Shown one piece after another: positions 6,935 to 15,319 of a stretch of DNA of 64,000 nt. Numbering within the stretch: the first letter of the stretch is position 1; each line of letters begins with the position of its first letter. The DNA is from Methylococcus sp. Mc7 (lineage in GTDB: Bacteria > Pseudomonadota > Gammaproteobacteria > Methylococcales > Methylococcaceae). The notes below the pieces were generated by a model. It did not search any database, was not told where the DNA came from, and saw only the letters and a program-made list of their open reading frames with translations. The DNA lies in contig NZ_CP079095.1 in NCBI RefSeq assembly GCF_019285515.1, positions 2,946,501-3,010,500 of the forward strand. Reading direction: 5' to 3'. Both the position numbers and the translations under genes were made by a program.

Positions 6935-8443
6935 ATGGCAGCCATGAATGCCGCCGCTCTCGCCGAAGAAAATCGTACGCTGAAGGCCACCCTGGCCCAG
7001 CGCGAGGCGCGCATCGAACGGCTGGAATTCGACCTGGCACAGCTGAAGAAGCTGCTGTTCGGCGCTCGCTCCGAGAAGCTCAAAACGCTCCCCGACAGTG
7101 AACAACTGCCGCTGTCGGCGGAAGTGCCCGAGGACGCCCCCGTCGCCAGTCCGGTGGAGTTCAAGACGGTGGTGCAATCGCCGGTCAAGAATCCGCCCAA
7201 ACGCACCGCGCTGCCGGAGCATCTGCCGCGCGAGATCGTGGTGTTGCCGCTGTCGGCGGAAGATCGCCGGTGTCCTGAATGCGGCGAAGAGCGGCCGGTG
7301 ATCGGCTACGAAAGTTCCGAGCGGCTGGACTACCTACCGGCCACCCTCAAGGTGGTCGAGACCCGCCGGGAAAAATGCGCCTGTTCCAAGTGCCAGGGGC
7401 AGCTGACCACGGTGCCGGCGAAGCCTGAGATTATCGAAGGGGGCATCCCGCTGCCGGGTCTTCTGGCGCATCTGCTGATGGCCAAATACGGCTATCACCT
7501 GCCCCTCTACCGCATCGAGCAAATTTTTGCCCACCAGGGTGTGCCCATTGCCCGCACCACGTTGTGCGACTGGGTCATCCAGAGCGGCTGGCAACTGAAA
7601 CCCTTGGCTGAGCGGATGCTGGCGTTGCTCAAGCAGCAGCCGGTGATCTTCTCGGACGACACCACTGTGGCCGTGCAGGACCGCGGCAAGACGCGGGAGA
7701 CGCGGTTTTGGGTCTACGCCGGCCACTCCCCGCCGATCGTCGTCTACGATCACACCGAAACCCGGGCGGGCAAACATCCCAAGGCCAAACTGGAAGGCTA
7801 CCGCGGCTACCTGCAGGCGGACGCCTATGCCGGTTACGACCAGATCTTCGCCGCAGGCAAGGTCCTGGAAGTGGCCTGCTGGGCGCATGCGCGCCGCAAG
7901 TTCTTCGACATCGCCCGCCAAGCGGAGGCTGGCAAGCGCATCAGCGCCCACGAGGCCTTGGAATTCATCGGCCGGCTCTATGCCATCGAACGGGAAGCCA
8001 AGGAACAGCAACTCGACGCCGAAGGCATCCGCAAGCTGCGGCAGCAACAGGCGCGGCCGATCCTGGCCGAGTTCAAGGCCTGGCTCGAAGACCGGCTGCG
8101 CCAGTTAGCGCCCAAGACGCCCACGGCCCAAGCCATCGGCTATGCCCTCAAGAACTGGCCGGCGCTGGAGCGCTACACCGAAGACGGCCGCCTGGAAATC
8201 GACAACAACCGGAGCGAACGGGCCATCCGCCCCCTCACCATCGGCCGCAAGAATTGGCTGTTTCTCGGCTCGCCCAAGGGCGGCCAGGTCGCCGCCACGG
8301 TGTTCAGCCTGATCCAGACCTGCAAGGAGCTGGGCATCAATCCGGAGGCCTATCTGAAGGATGTCCTCACCCGCCTGCCTTCCACCAAGCAGAAGGACAT
8401 CGACAGCCTGCTACCTCACAATTGCAAGCTGCCCGGGGCGTAA
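6935..8443 (+). CDS. tnpC: IS66 transposase TnpC (copy 1)
   Basis: A 502-residue transposase. In order: an N-terminal leucine-zipper-like helix (EENRTLKATLAQREARIERL), the IS66 signature KLLFGARSEKL, a zinc-binding domain (CPECGEE and CACSKC), and the DDE catalytic core with SDDTTVAVQ, LQADAYAGYD, CWAHARRKF and the C-terminal DNNRSERAIRP containing the catalytic glutamate. I chose the ATG at 6935; the frame is open further upstream, but that part overlaps tnpB. All key residues are present, so the element is probably active. Confidence 0.95.
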   Translation: MAAMNAAALAEENRTLKATLAQREARIERLEFDLAQLKKLLFGARSEKLKTLPDSEQLPLSAEVPEDAPVASPVEFKTVVQSPVKNPPKRTALPEHLPREIVVLPLSAEDRRCPECGEERPVIGYESSERLDYLPATLKVVETRREKCACSKCQGQLTTVPAKPEIIEGGIPLPGLLAHLLMAKYGYHLPLYRIEQIFAHQGVPIARTTLCDWVIQSGWQLKPLAERMLALLKQQPVIFSDDTTVAVQDRGKTRETRFWVYAGHSPPIVVYDHTETRAGKHPKAKLEGYRGYLQADAYAGYDQIFAAGKVLEVACWAHARRKFFDIARQAEAGKRISAHEALEFIGRLYAIEREAKEQQLDAEGIRKLRQQQARPILAEFKAWLEDRLRQLAPKTPTAQAIGYALKNWPALERYTEDGRLEIDNNRSERAIRPLTIGRKNWLFLGSPKGGQVAATVFSLIQTCKELGINPEAYLKDVLTRLPSTKQKDIDSLLPHNCKLPGA

Positions 8444-8504
8444 CGAGCCGCCACCTAACCGTTCGCCACTGAGACCACAAGACCGGGCACCGCCGAACGC
8501 TTAC

Positions 8505-8515
8505 TTTGGAACGGT
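8505..8515. repeat. Direct repeat right of IS66 copy 1
   Basis: TTTGGAACGGT, partner of 6142-6152. The uninterrupted gvpF would read GCTTTTGGAACGGTTGCAG across this point. Confidence 0.85.
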
Positions 8516-9061
8516 TGCAGAGAGCCGGAAAGCGGTCAGCAAGATGCTGAAAACTTATCAGTCACGGTTAGTCAAACAGCTGCGTGAGCTCGGTGGCAAA
8601 GTGGAAATGGGCTTGCGGGTAGCGCTCGATGCGCCGGATGTCTACGAATATCTAATTGCACAATCGCCAGAAATCCTTGCGCTGCGTGACCAGATGGCGC
8701 TCAGGGGTGGAGGGGCGCACAGTGAGAAGATTGAGTTGGGACGGCAATTTGCGGAACTGCTCGAGGATACAAGAAGCGCGTCATTTGAAAAAATTGAGGC
8801 GGCCCTGGCACCGTTTTGTTTCGAGATTCATTCCAACACGGTCAAGGGCGATAAAGAGATCGCTAACCTTGCCTTTCTGGTTGACCGGGAAAAACTCCCT
8901 GAGTTCGAACGGGGGGTTGAAAAGATAGCCGATGAATTTGATGATCGTTTTACATTTCAATATAGCGGGCCTTGGGCACCCTATAACTTCGTAAACATGG
9001 AACTAGACTTGTAGTTTACATATCTCGACTAAAATTGTTGTTTGGAGCAGGGGTGAATTCG

Positions 9062-9313
9062 ATGTTAGTGGTCGACAATTTGGCGTTCGCCCCTGTGAGG
9101 GGGCTCATGTGGGTATTTCGCGAGGTGCAGAAGGCTGCGGAACAGGCCTTGCGGGATGAATATGAAACCATAACCTCGGAACTTGGCCGCTTGCACCTGA
9201 TGCTGGAGCGGCAGGAAATTTCCGAACAAGAGTTTGACCGGCGTGAAAAGCAACTCCTCGACCGGATGGATGAACTGGAGGAGCAGGGCTATGGCCGGTC
9301 CAGCGAGCACTAG
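9062..9313 (+). CDS. gvpG: Gas vesicle protein GvpG
   Basis: An 83-residue protein beginning MLVVDNLAFAPVRGLMWVFREVQ, which is the GvpG signature, followed by a helical, Glu/Arg-rich coiled coil ending in DRMDELEEQ. GvpG is a minor protein encoded next to gvpF in most loci and needed early in vesicle formation. I chose the ATG at 9062 because the family starts at this methionine; an in-frame TTG at 9035 would add nine residues. It follows the broken gvpF by 47 bases and overlaps the next gene by 23. Confidence 0.9.
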   Translation: MLVVDNLAFAPVRGLMWVFREVQKAAEQALRDEYETITSELGRLHLMLERQEISEQEFDRREKQLLDRMDELEEQGYGRSSEH

Positions 9314-9530
9314 GCGAGTGATCGCCGAATCCGGCCCGGATCTCCCGGGGTCCGTTCGGAAATACGGTACCGCCGCTCCCGCGTCGTTGTGCGACGCCTT
9401 AGACAGATTGTTGACCACGGGTGTCGTGGTGGTTGCCGACGCGACGTTGACGGTGGCGGACATAGACCTGCTTCGGCTCCAGTGTCAGATCGTTGTCAGC
9501 TCTGCCGAGGAAAGTCGGGGCCCGCTGTGA
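9291..9530 (+). CDS. GvpA-family minor protein (GvpJ/M/S-like)
   Basis: A 79-residue protein whose second half is a diverged GvpA fold: SLCDALDRLLTTGVVVVADATLTVADIDLLRLQCQIVVSS. This resembles the short GvpA paralogues called GvpJ, GvpM or GvpS, thought to form the tips or early nucleus of the vesicle. The start inside gvpG (ATG at 9291) and the GTGA overlap with gvpK show tight translational coupling. Which letter name applies cannot be decided by eye. Confidence 0.78.
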   Translation: MAGPASTRRVIAESGPDLPGSVRKYGTAAPASLCDALDRLLTTGVVVVADATLTVADIDLLRLQCQIVVSSAEESRGPL

Positions 9531-9871
9531 GCCACAGCATCCGAATCGCTCTTTCGGCCGTCGGGGAGGAGGGCGCTGCTGAAGGAGTGGCGCCTGAGCA
9601 GCAGGTCCCAGATATTCAGCTTGGCGGGGAAAAAGCGGCAAAAGGTCTGGCACAGTTGGTTCTGAGCCTGGTCAAGCTGCTCCACGAGCTGCTCGAGCGG
9701 CAAGCTTTGAGGCGGGTGGAATCAGGGGGACTGAGCGACGAAGAGATTGAGCGCTTAGGACAGGCCCTGATGCAGCAGACACAGGAAATCGATCGGCTCT
9801 GCGACGTATTGGGTCTCGAGCCGGAAGAGTTGAATCTTGACCTGGGGCCTCTAGGGCGCCTTTTCGACTAG
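9527..9871 (+). CDS. gvpK: Gas vesicle protein GvpK
   Basis: A 114-residue protein with the GvpK core: EKAAKGLAQLVLSLVKLLHE, LLERQALRRVESGGLSDEE, and the C-terminal LGLEPEELNLDLGPLGRLF. GvpK is a conserved minor protein of unknown exact role, needed for vesicle formation. It starts with GTG overlapping the previous stop (GTGA). Length and ending match the family. Confidence 0.93.
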   Translation: MSHSIRIALSAVGEEGAAEGVAPEQQVPDIQLGGEKAAKGLAQLVLSLVKLLHELLERQALRRVESGGLSDEEIERLGQALMQQTQEIDRLCDVLGLEPEELNLDLGPLGRLFD

Positions 9872-9881
9872 GACTACGTTC

Positions 9882-10253
9882 ATGCCTATTCAGCAACGCA
9901 AGCTGCAGCATGCTACCAACACCACGTCTCTGGGGGACCTCCTGGAACGCATTCTCGACAAAGGAGTCGTCATTGCGGGGGACATCCGGATCAACCTGGT
10001 GCAAGTCGAGCTTCTTACCATTCAATTGCGCCTCGTGGTGTGTTCCGTCGATAGGGCTAAGGAAATCGGCTTGGATTGGTGGAATGACCACCCGGCATTC
10101 CAGCGCGCCCACCGCGATGAGCGGTCCGTTCTGGACGCGCTTACACGCCTCGAACAGCGGCTGTCGGGCATGGAAGAGAGGTTTTCAGGTTTGGCAGCAA
10201 TCGAGGGCCGAGAGTCAATCGAGCCGCCCCAAGGAAACGTGTTGGGCGCTTAG
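9882..10253 (+). CDS. gvpJ: GvpJ-like GvpA paralogue
   Basis: A 123-residue protein with an N-terminal GvpA-like domain (SLGDLLERILDKGVVIAGDI, then VELLTIQLRLVVCSVDRAKEIGLDWW) and a helical C-terminal extension (LDALTRLEQRLSGMEERFSGL). The extension and its place after gvpK match the longer GvpA paralogues (GvpJ, or GvpA2/A3 of Serratia), believed to form the conical tips. It is intact, 10 bases after gvpK. Confidence 0.88.
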   Translation: MPIQQRKLQHATNTTSLGDLLERILDKGVVIAGDIRINLVQVELLTIQLRLVVCSVDRAKEIGLDWWNDHPAFQRAHRDERSVLDALTRLEQRLSGMEERFSGLAAIEGRESIEPPQGNVLGA

Positions 10254-10507
10254 ATTCATTTTCGCCGGTTCCGCCAAGACTCGGAATCAGGGAGGGGAAA
10301 TGCAGTCCGGTAGTGATGCTTTACCCACGTGGTCGAGTGAACATGGGCCGCAGCGGATTCTCTACTACTTTCCTATCCTTCATAGCAGGGCCGACATGGG
10401 CGGGTTGGGAGAGCAGGCCGCCATGAAGGTAAGCGTCCGGCCGAGCGCATTCTTTCGCGGCCTTAGCGCGCGAGGCACAGTATCGCCGGATTCCTACAGA
10501 GGAGGAT

Positions 10508-10810
10508 ATGGCGATGACGAGGCAAGAGCGTGAAGTTTTTTGGCTGGGGCTGTTGGAACAGCAGGCGGCGAGCGGATTGTCGGCGCGGGCTTGGTGCGTT
10601 CAAAAGGCGATTGGCTATGCGACGTTCATGTACTGGCGCCGGCGCTTGGTGCAGCGGACTAAGGCGGCGCCGCTGACACTGATCCGCGTGATCGAGGAGG
10701 ACGCGGTCAGTGACGGTTTGTGGCTGTTGGTGGGCGGTGCACGCATCGAGGTGAAGGGCGGGTTCGATGCCGCCTTGCTGAAGCAGGTCGTGGCGGCATT
10801 GGTGTCGTGA
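10508..10810 (+). CDS. tnpA: IS66 accessory protein TnpA (copy 2)
   Basis: Identical protein to the 100-residue TnpA of copy 1 at 6232-6534, with the same GGAGG ribosome site and the same coupling (TGATG) to tnpB. Confidence 0.93.
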   Translation: MAMTRQEREVFWLGLLEQQAASGLSARAWCVQKAIGYATFMYWRRRLVQRTKAAPLTLIRVIEEDAVSDGLWLLVGGARIEVKGGFDAALLKQVVAALVS

Positions 10811-11151
10811 TGCTGGCGACGCTGCTGAGTGCGACGACGGTGTATGTGGTTGCCGAACCCTGCGATCTGCGCAAGTCCATCGATGGTTTGGCGCTGGCGG
10901 TGGAGAGCAGCCTGGGGCATTCGCCGTTGTCGGGTTCGGTGTTCGTGTTCTTCAACCGGGGCCGGGACAAGGTGAAGCTGTTGTGGTGGGATCGTCATGG
11001 TTTCTGGCTGGCCTACAAGCGGCTGGAGAAAGGCCGCTTCCGCAATCCGGTTCAGGGGACGATTTCGCGCTCGGACCTGCTGCTGTTGCTGGAAGGCGTG
11101 GACTTGTCGGTGGTGCGTTTGCGGGAGGTTCGGGCCGGCCGGGTCGGGTGA
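10810..11151 (+). CDS. tnpB: IS66 accessory protein TnpB (copy 2)
   Basis: Identical protein to the 113-residue TnpB of copy 1 at 6534-6875; carries EPCDLRKSIDGL and KLLWWDRHGFWLAYKRL. Confidence 0.95.
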   Translation: MLATLLSATTVYVVAEPCDLRKSIDGLALAVESSLGHSPLSGSVFVFFNRGRDKVKLLWWDRHGFWLAYKRLEKGRFRNPVQGTISRSDLLLLLEGVDLSVVRLREVRAGRVG

Positions 11152-11210
11152 TCGAAAAAGTGGCTGAAACCCGCATCAGAGCTGGGCTTTCGGGTGGTCT
11201 ACCGGGTATC

Positions 11211-12719
11211 ATGGCAGCCATGAATGCCGCCGCTCTCGCCGAAGAAAATCGTACGCTGAAGGCCACCCTGGCCCAGCGCGAGGCGCGCATCGAACGGCTG
11301 GAATTCGACCTGGCACAGCTGAAGAAGCTGCTGTTCGGCGCTCGCTCCGAGAAGCTCAAAACGCTCCCCGACAGTGAACAACTGCCGCTGTCGGCGGAAG
11401 TGCCCGAGGACGCCCCCGTCGCCAGTCCGGTGGAGTTCAAGACGGTGGTGCAATCGCCGGTCAAGAATCCGCCCAAACGCACCGCGCTGCCGGAGCATCT
11501 GCCGCGCGAGATCGTGGTGTTGCCGCTGTCGGCGGAAGATCGCCGGTGTCCTGAATGCGGCGAAGAGCGGCCGGTGATCGGCTACGAAAGTTCCGAGCGG
11601 CTGGACTACCTACCGGCCACCCTCAAGGTGGTCGAGACCCGCCGGGAAAAATGCGCCTGTTCCAAGTGCCAGGGGCAGCTGACCACGGTGCCGGCGAAGC
11701 CTGAGATTATCGAAGGGGGCATCCCGCTGCCGGGTCTTCTGGCGCATCTGCTGATGGCCAAATACGGCTATCACCTGCCCCTCTACCGCATCGAGCAAAT
11801 TTTTGCCCACCAGGGTGTGCCCATTGCCCGCACCACGTTGTGCGACTGGGTCATCCAGAGCGGCTGGCAACTGAAACCCTTGGCTGAGCGGATGCTGGCG
11901 TTGCTCAAGCAGCAGCCGGTGATCTTCTCGGACGACACCACTGTGGCCGTGCAGGACCGCGGCAAGACGCGGGAGACGCGGTTTTGGGTCTACGCCGGCC
12001 ACTCCCCGCCGATCGTCGTCTACGATCACACCGAAACCCGGGCGGGCAAACATCCCAAGGCCAAACTGGAAGGCTACCGCGGCTACCTGCAGGCGGACGC
12101 CTATGCCGGTTACGACCAGATCTTCGCCGCAGGCAAGGTCCTGGAAGTGGCCTGCTGGGCGCATGCGCGCCGCAAGTTCTTCGACATCGCCCGCCAAGCG
12201 GAGGCTGGCAAGCGCATCAGCGCCCACGAGGCCTTGGAATTCATCGGCCGGCTCTATGCCATCGAACGGGAAGCCAAGGAACAGCAACTCGACGCCGAAG
12301 GCATCCGCAAGCTGCGGCAGCAACAGGCGCGGCCGATCCTGGCCGAGTTCAAGGCCTGGCTCGAAGACCGGCTGCGCCAGTTAGCGCCCAAGACGCCCAC
12401 GGCCCAAGCCATCGGCTATGCCCTCAAGAACTGGCCGGCGCTGGAGCGCTACACCGAAGACGGCCGCCTGGAAATCGACAACAACCGGAGCGAACGGGCC
12501 ATCCGCCCCCTCACCATCGGCCGCAAGAATTGGCTGTTTCTCGGCTCGCCCAAGGGCGGCCAGGTCGCCGCCACGGTGTTCAGCCTGATCCAGACCTGCA
12601 AGGAGCTGGGCATCAATCCGGAGGCCTATCTGAAGGATGTCCTCACCCGCCTGCCTTCCACCAAGCAGAAGGACATCGACAGCCTGCTACCTCACAATTG
12701 CAAGCTGCCCGGGGCGTAA
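11211..12719 (+). CDS. tnpC: IS66 transposase TnpC (copy 2)
   Basis: Identical 502-residue DDE transposase to copy 1 at 6935-8443, with intact zinc-binding cysteines, SDDTTVAVQ, ADAYAGYD and DNNRSERAIRP. Having two apparently unmutated copies 4.3 kb apart implies a recent transposition and gives a substrate for homologous deletion of gvpG to gvpJ. Confidence 0.95.
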   Translation: MAAMNAAALAEENRTLKATLAQREARIERLEFDLAQLKKLLFGARSEKLKTLPDSEQLPLSAEVPEDAPVASPVEFKTVVQSPVKNPPKRTALPEHLPREIVVLPLSAEDRRCPECGEERPVIGYESSERLDYLPATLKVVETRREKCACSKCQGQLTTVPAKPEIIEGGIPLPGLLAHLLMAKYGYHLPLYRIEQIFAHQGVPIARTTLCDWVIQSGWQLKPLAERMLALLKQQPVIFSDDTTVAVQDRGKTRETRFWVYAGHSPPIVVYDHTETRAGKHPKAKLEGYRGYLQADAYAGYDQIFAAGKVLEVACWAHARRKFFDIARQAEAGKRISAHEALEFIGRLYAIEREAKEQQLDAEGIRKLRQQQARPILAEFKAWLEDRLRQLAPKTPTAQAIGYALKNWPALERYTEDGRLEIDNNRSERAIRPLTIGRKNWLFLGSPKGGQVAATVFSLIQTCKELGINPEAYLKDVLTRLPSTKQKDIDSLLPHNCKLPGA

Positions 12720-13314
12720 CGAGCCGCCACCTAACCGTTCGCCACTGAGACCACAAGACCGGGCACCGCCGAACGCTTACGAAAATCGGGCTGGCGAAAT
12801 GGGAAGCCCAATGCAGGTCGATCGAACAGGGCTGGGCCCGCATTGAGGAATTGATCGAAAGCTTGCATCTGGATTATCCCTCCTGTCGACTATACCAGGA
12901 CGGCCTTCCCGTCTGCGGCCACGAGCTGCTGATTGTCAGGGATTTGGCGAACTCCGGGAGCCACAATCATCAATTACTTCTGACGCTGTACGAGCGTGGC
13001 GCGATGCTGATGGGCACAGAATCTCCCGATCTACTTATTGAAGAATATCAAATTGTCACACACTATCTGGCCCATAACAAGACGACGAAGACGACGACCA
13101 ATTTCACGGAAATGGAGGCTCGTAGCGCGGAACTGTTGAAACGGCGCGATGGCTTCATCGCGGACAGAATTGCCGCAACTCTGCGGCCGGGAGAATCCGG
13201 TTTGCTGTTCCTCGGCTTGCTACATTCGCTGGAGGGTAAGTTGCCATCGGATATCCGGGTAATTTGCCCAATCGTGTCTCCGGTAAGGATTCCCAGCCAA
13301 GAGGGACAAAGTAT

Positions 13315-14736
13315 ATGAGCGACACCGCCAGGGATATCCTGATCGTCGATGACGAACCTGCCATTTGCAACCTCCTTGCGCGTTTGATCAGGAAAGAAGG
13401 CTTGTGTGCGGAGGTTGCACATTCCGGTCTTTCGGCATTGGATGCCATCCACAAATCGCCGCCGGATCTGTTGCTCCTCGATTACCGGCTACCGGACATG
13501 ACGGGGCAGGATGTCATGCGTGAGGCGCGGCTTATCTTGCCGGAATTGCCGGTCGTCGTGATTACGGCTTATGCCAGTGTTCAGACCGCCGTCGATTCAA
13601 TGCGCGCCGGAGCGGTTGATTTTCTTGCCAAGCCGTTCGATCACAAAAAACTGTTGAGCATTATTCGTTCAACGTTGGCCAGACAAGAAGCTTCGCATTC
13701 TCCGTCGGTAGCTCACCGATTGACCACCGAGGGCGAAATACATTCGGGACTCCAGGATTCCATGGGGCCAAGCCGGGTAATCCGGGAACTGGCGCAACAA
13801 GTGGAGCGAGTCGCAGCTTCGAACTTCAACGTGTTGCTCGTCGGAGAAACCGGGACGGGCAAGGAGCTCGTGTCCCAGGCTATTCACCGATCCAGTTCCA
13901 GGAGGAAAGGACCATTCGTCCCTGTCGATTGCGGCGCATTGCCGGATCAGCTCCTGGAAAGCGAACTGTTCGGTCATGAAAAAGGAGCTTTTACCGGCGC
14001 CGTCCACCGCAAGCCGGGCAAGTTTGAACAGGCGAACGGTGGCACCTTGTTCCTGGACGAGATTTCCAATCTATCCTGGACAGCGCAAGGCAAGTTGTTG
14101 CGGGCGATTCAGGAGCGCGTCATTTACCGCCTTGGCGGTACGGAACCGATACGCGTCAATGTACGCTTGATTGCAGCGTGCAATCAGGATCTGACCTTCG
14201 CAGCAGAACGGGGGGAGTTCCGCTCCGATCTTTTCTTTCGTCTGAATGAGTTCATGTTGCGGCTTCCAGCGCTACGCGACCGGCGTGAAGATATCAGCCA
14301 TCTGGCTCAGCGTTTCCTGAAAGAGACGAATCAGGAACTGGGCAGGGCTGTCCAGGGTTTTAGCGCCGAGGCGGTAGATCGCATGCATTGCTATAACTGG
14401 CCGGGAAATGTGAGGCAGTTACGCAACGTCGTCCGGCAAGCAGTTCTGATGGCCGATGAATATGTGGAGTTGCACCACATGAGTCTTCTGGACTCGTCGA
14501 TCGTCCTTGCTTCGTCATTGACGAATCTGGACGTGGGATGCGACAAGGAATGGCTGGACATGCCGCTGAAAGAGGTTGTGCGGCGGGAGGTTGCCCAAAT
14601 CGAAAGGAAAATCCTGGTAAATGCCTTACGCCATACCACTGGCAACAAGCTCAAGGCGGCCCAGCTTCTTTGCATCGATTACAAGACCCTGCTCAACAAG
14701 GTCAAGGAATATTCCATAGACATCGGCTACAACTGA
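13315..14736 (+). CDS. NtrC-family sigma-54 response regulator
   Basis: A 473-residue regulator with three domains. Receiver (1-120): acidic pair Asp12-Asp13, phosphoacceptor Asp56 in LLLLDYRLPDM, Lys106. AAA+ sigma-54 activation domain: Walker A GETGTGKE at 177-184, GAFTGA at 224-229 (the loop that contacts sigma-54), Walker B GGTLFLDEISN. C-terminal Fis-type helix-turn-helix: NKLKAAQLLCIDYKTLLNKV. It starts inside the stop of the interrupted upstream gene. The locus has a consensus sigma-54 promoter before gvpA and a histidine kinase at 18290, so the simplest reading is that this protein activates the gas vesicle operon. Serratia loci have a comparable regulator, GvrA. Confidence 0.9.
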   Translation: MSDTARDILIVDDEPAICNLLARLIRKEGLCAEVAHSGLSALDAIHKSPPDLLLLDYRLPDMTGQDVMREARLILPELPVVVITAYASVQTAVDSMRAGAVDFLAKPFDHKKLLSIIRSTLARQEASHSPSVAHRLTTEGEIHSGLQDSMGPSRVIRELAQQVERVAASNFNVLLVGETGTGKELVSQAIHRSSSRRKGPFVPVDCGALPDQLLESELFGHEKGAFTGAVHRKPGKFEQANGGTLFLDEISNLSWTAQGKLLRAIQERVIYRLGGTEPIRVNVRLIAACNQDLTFAAERGEFRSDLFFRLNEFMLRLPALRDRREDISHLAQRFLKETNQELGRAVQGFSAEAVDRMHCYNWPGNVRQLRNVVRQAVLMADEYVELHHMSLLDSSIVLASSLTNLDVGCDKEWLDMPLKEVVRREVAQIERKILVNALRHTTGNKLKAAQLLCIDYKTLLNKVKEYSIDIGYN

Positions 14737-14795
14737 ACGGAGCACGCTCCAATCGAGACGTTGTTAACATTGAATCGGTAAGAGGAGGTAGGCTC

Positions 14796-15311
14796 ATGAG
14801 TAAGAAGAAGGAAGGACTCACTGGTGGAGAAGCACTGGAGGGTATTGTCTCCGGCCTGACGGGCTTGGTGGACAAGCTGAACGAGTTGGCCAAGACGGGC
14901 AAGGAGTTGCATGAATTAGGGGACATAGCCGGAAGCGGAAAAGATAAGGCGTTACGCGCCGTCTATGGTCTGAAAGTGAAAGTAGGACTGGGTGAGGAAG
15001 GCCCCAAGGTAGAGCCGTTCGGTAATATCCGGGGTGATCAGGAGCATGGTTTTACCGTAACTCCCGAGGTGTCCGAGCCCATCGTGGATGTATTCGAAGA
15101 ATCCGACCACACCCTGGTCGTGGCTGAAATGCCGGGAATTGGCCTCGAAGATGTCAGCGTCGAGATAGCGGACGACATATTGACCTTGGACGCGGCCAGC
15201 GGTGCGAAGAAATATCACAAGGAAATCCTGCTGCCACGGACCTATGAGCGCGATCGTTTGCGGCTTTCCTGCAACAACGGGATACTCGAAATCAAGTGCT
15301 TGAATGAGTGA
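14796..15311 (+). CDS. GvpH-like Hsp20-domain gas vesicle protein
   Basis: A 171-residue protein. The N-terminal half is gvp-specific (EALEGIVSGLTGLVDKLNELA, then GLGEEGPKVEPFGNI). The C-terminal half is an alpha-crystallin/Hsp20 fold (EPIVDVFEESDHTLVVAEMPGI, EDVSVEIADDILTLDAASG, NNGILEIKCL). This combination is that of GvpH of proteobacterial and actinobacterial loci, an accessory protein thought to keep hydrophobic Gvp proteins soluble. AGAGGAGG lies before the ATG. The gene is 59 bases after the regulator and 8 bases before the AAA ATPase gene. Confidence 0.82.
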   Translation: MSKKKEGLTGGEALEGIVSGLTGLVDKLNELAKTGKELHELGDIAGSGKDKALRAVYGLKVKVGLGEEGPKVEPFGNIRGDQEHGFTVTPEVSEPIVDVFEESDHTLVVAEMPGIGLEDVSVEIADDILTLDAASGAKKYHKEILLPRTYERDRLRLSCNNGILEIKCLNE

Positions 15312-15319
15312 GGGGTGCC

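Larger units (their letters stand above)
6153..8504 (+). mobile_element. IS66-family insertion sequence, copy 1
   Basis: A 2352-bp element starting GTAAGCGTCCGGC and ending in the imperfect inverted repeat GCCGAACGCTTAC. It carries the classical IS66 gene trio tnpA, tnpB and tnpC. A second copy lies at 10429-12780; the two have the same length, their encoded proteins are identical, and I found no base difference where I compared them. It lies in gvpF in the same direction as the operon. Confidence 0.96.
5893..9014 (+). pseudogene. gvpF: gvpF/L gene interrupted by an IS66 element
   Basis: The first part (5893-6152, GTG start) reads GVYLYAVSKASVRIDEPLAG, ending LPMAFGT. The rest resumes after the insertion at 8505 with FGTVAESRKAVSKMLKTYQ and ends in the GvpF/L signature SGPWAPYNFVNMELDL. 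Rejoined over the 11-bp duplication, it is a normal GvpF/L of about 256 residues. GvpF/GvpL are minor vesicle proteins that contact GvpA during nucleation. The element makes the 5' part end in a stop two codons after the junction, so the gene is broken. Excision would restore it. An intact paralogue lies at 17467-18255, but Serratia-type loci usually need more than one gvpF. Confidence 0.9.
10429..12780 (+). mobile_element. IS66-family insertion sequence, copy 2
   Basis: Same 2352-bp element as at 6153-8504, shifted by exactly 4276 bases, with the same terminal repeats GTAAGCGTCCGGC and GCCGAACGCTTAC. Left flank CCATGAAG and right flank GAAAATCG do not match, so this copy has no target duplication. 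That points to a rearrangement after insertion, such as an adjacent deletion or recombination between IS copies. Confidence 0.95.
10300..13318 (+). pseudogene. Uncharacterised gas-vesicle-locus gene interrupted by IS66 copy 2
   Basis: The 5' fragment (10300-10428, 43 codons, ribosome site GGAGGGGAA) reads ILYYFPILHSRADMGGLGE. After the element the frame resumes at 12782 with KIGLAKWEAQCRSIEQGW, then LHLDYPSCRLYQDGLPVCG, RDLANSGSHNHQLLLTLYE, and ends at 13318. Both halves resemble one conserved uncharacterised family I remember (YYPIIHxxADMG, then RLYQDGLPVCG). No target duplication flanks the element, and direct joining is out of frame, so some bases were lost. The stop overlaps the start of the downstream regulator (ATGA), which argues for a shared transcript and possibly a regulatory job. 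Confidence 0.75.

Noticed and set aside
8361-9014. A 217-codon frame fusing IS66 sequence to the 3' part of gvpF
   Set aside because: The first 48 codons are the IS66 end read in a non-coding frame; there is no good ribosome site. The real content is the gvpF fragment.
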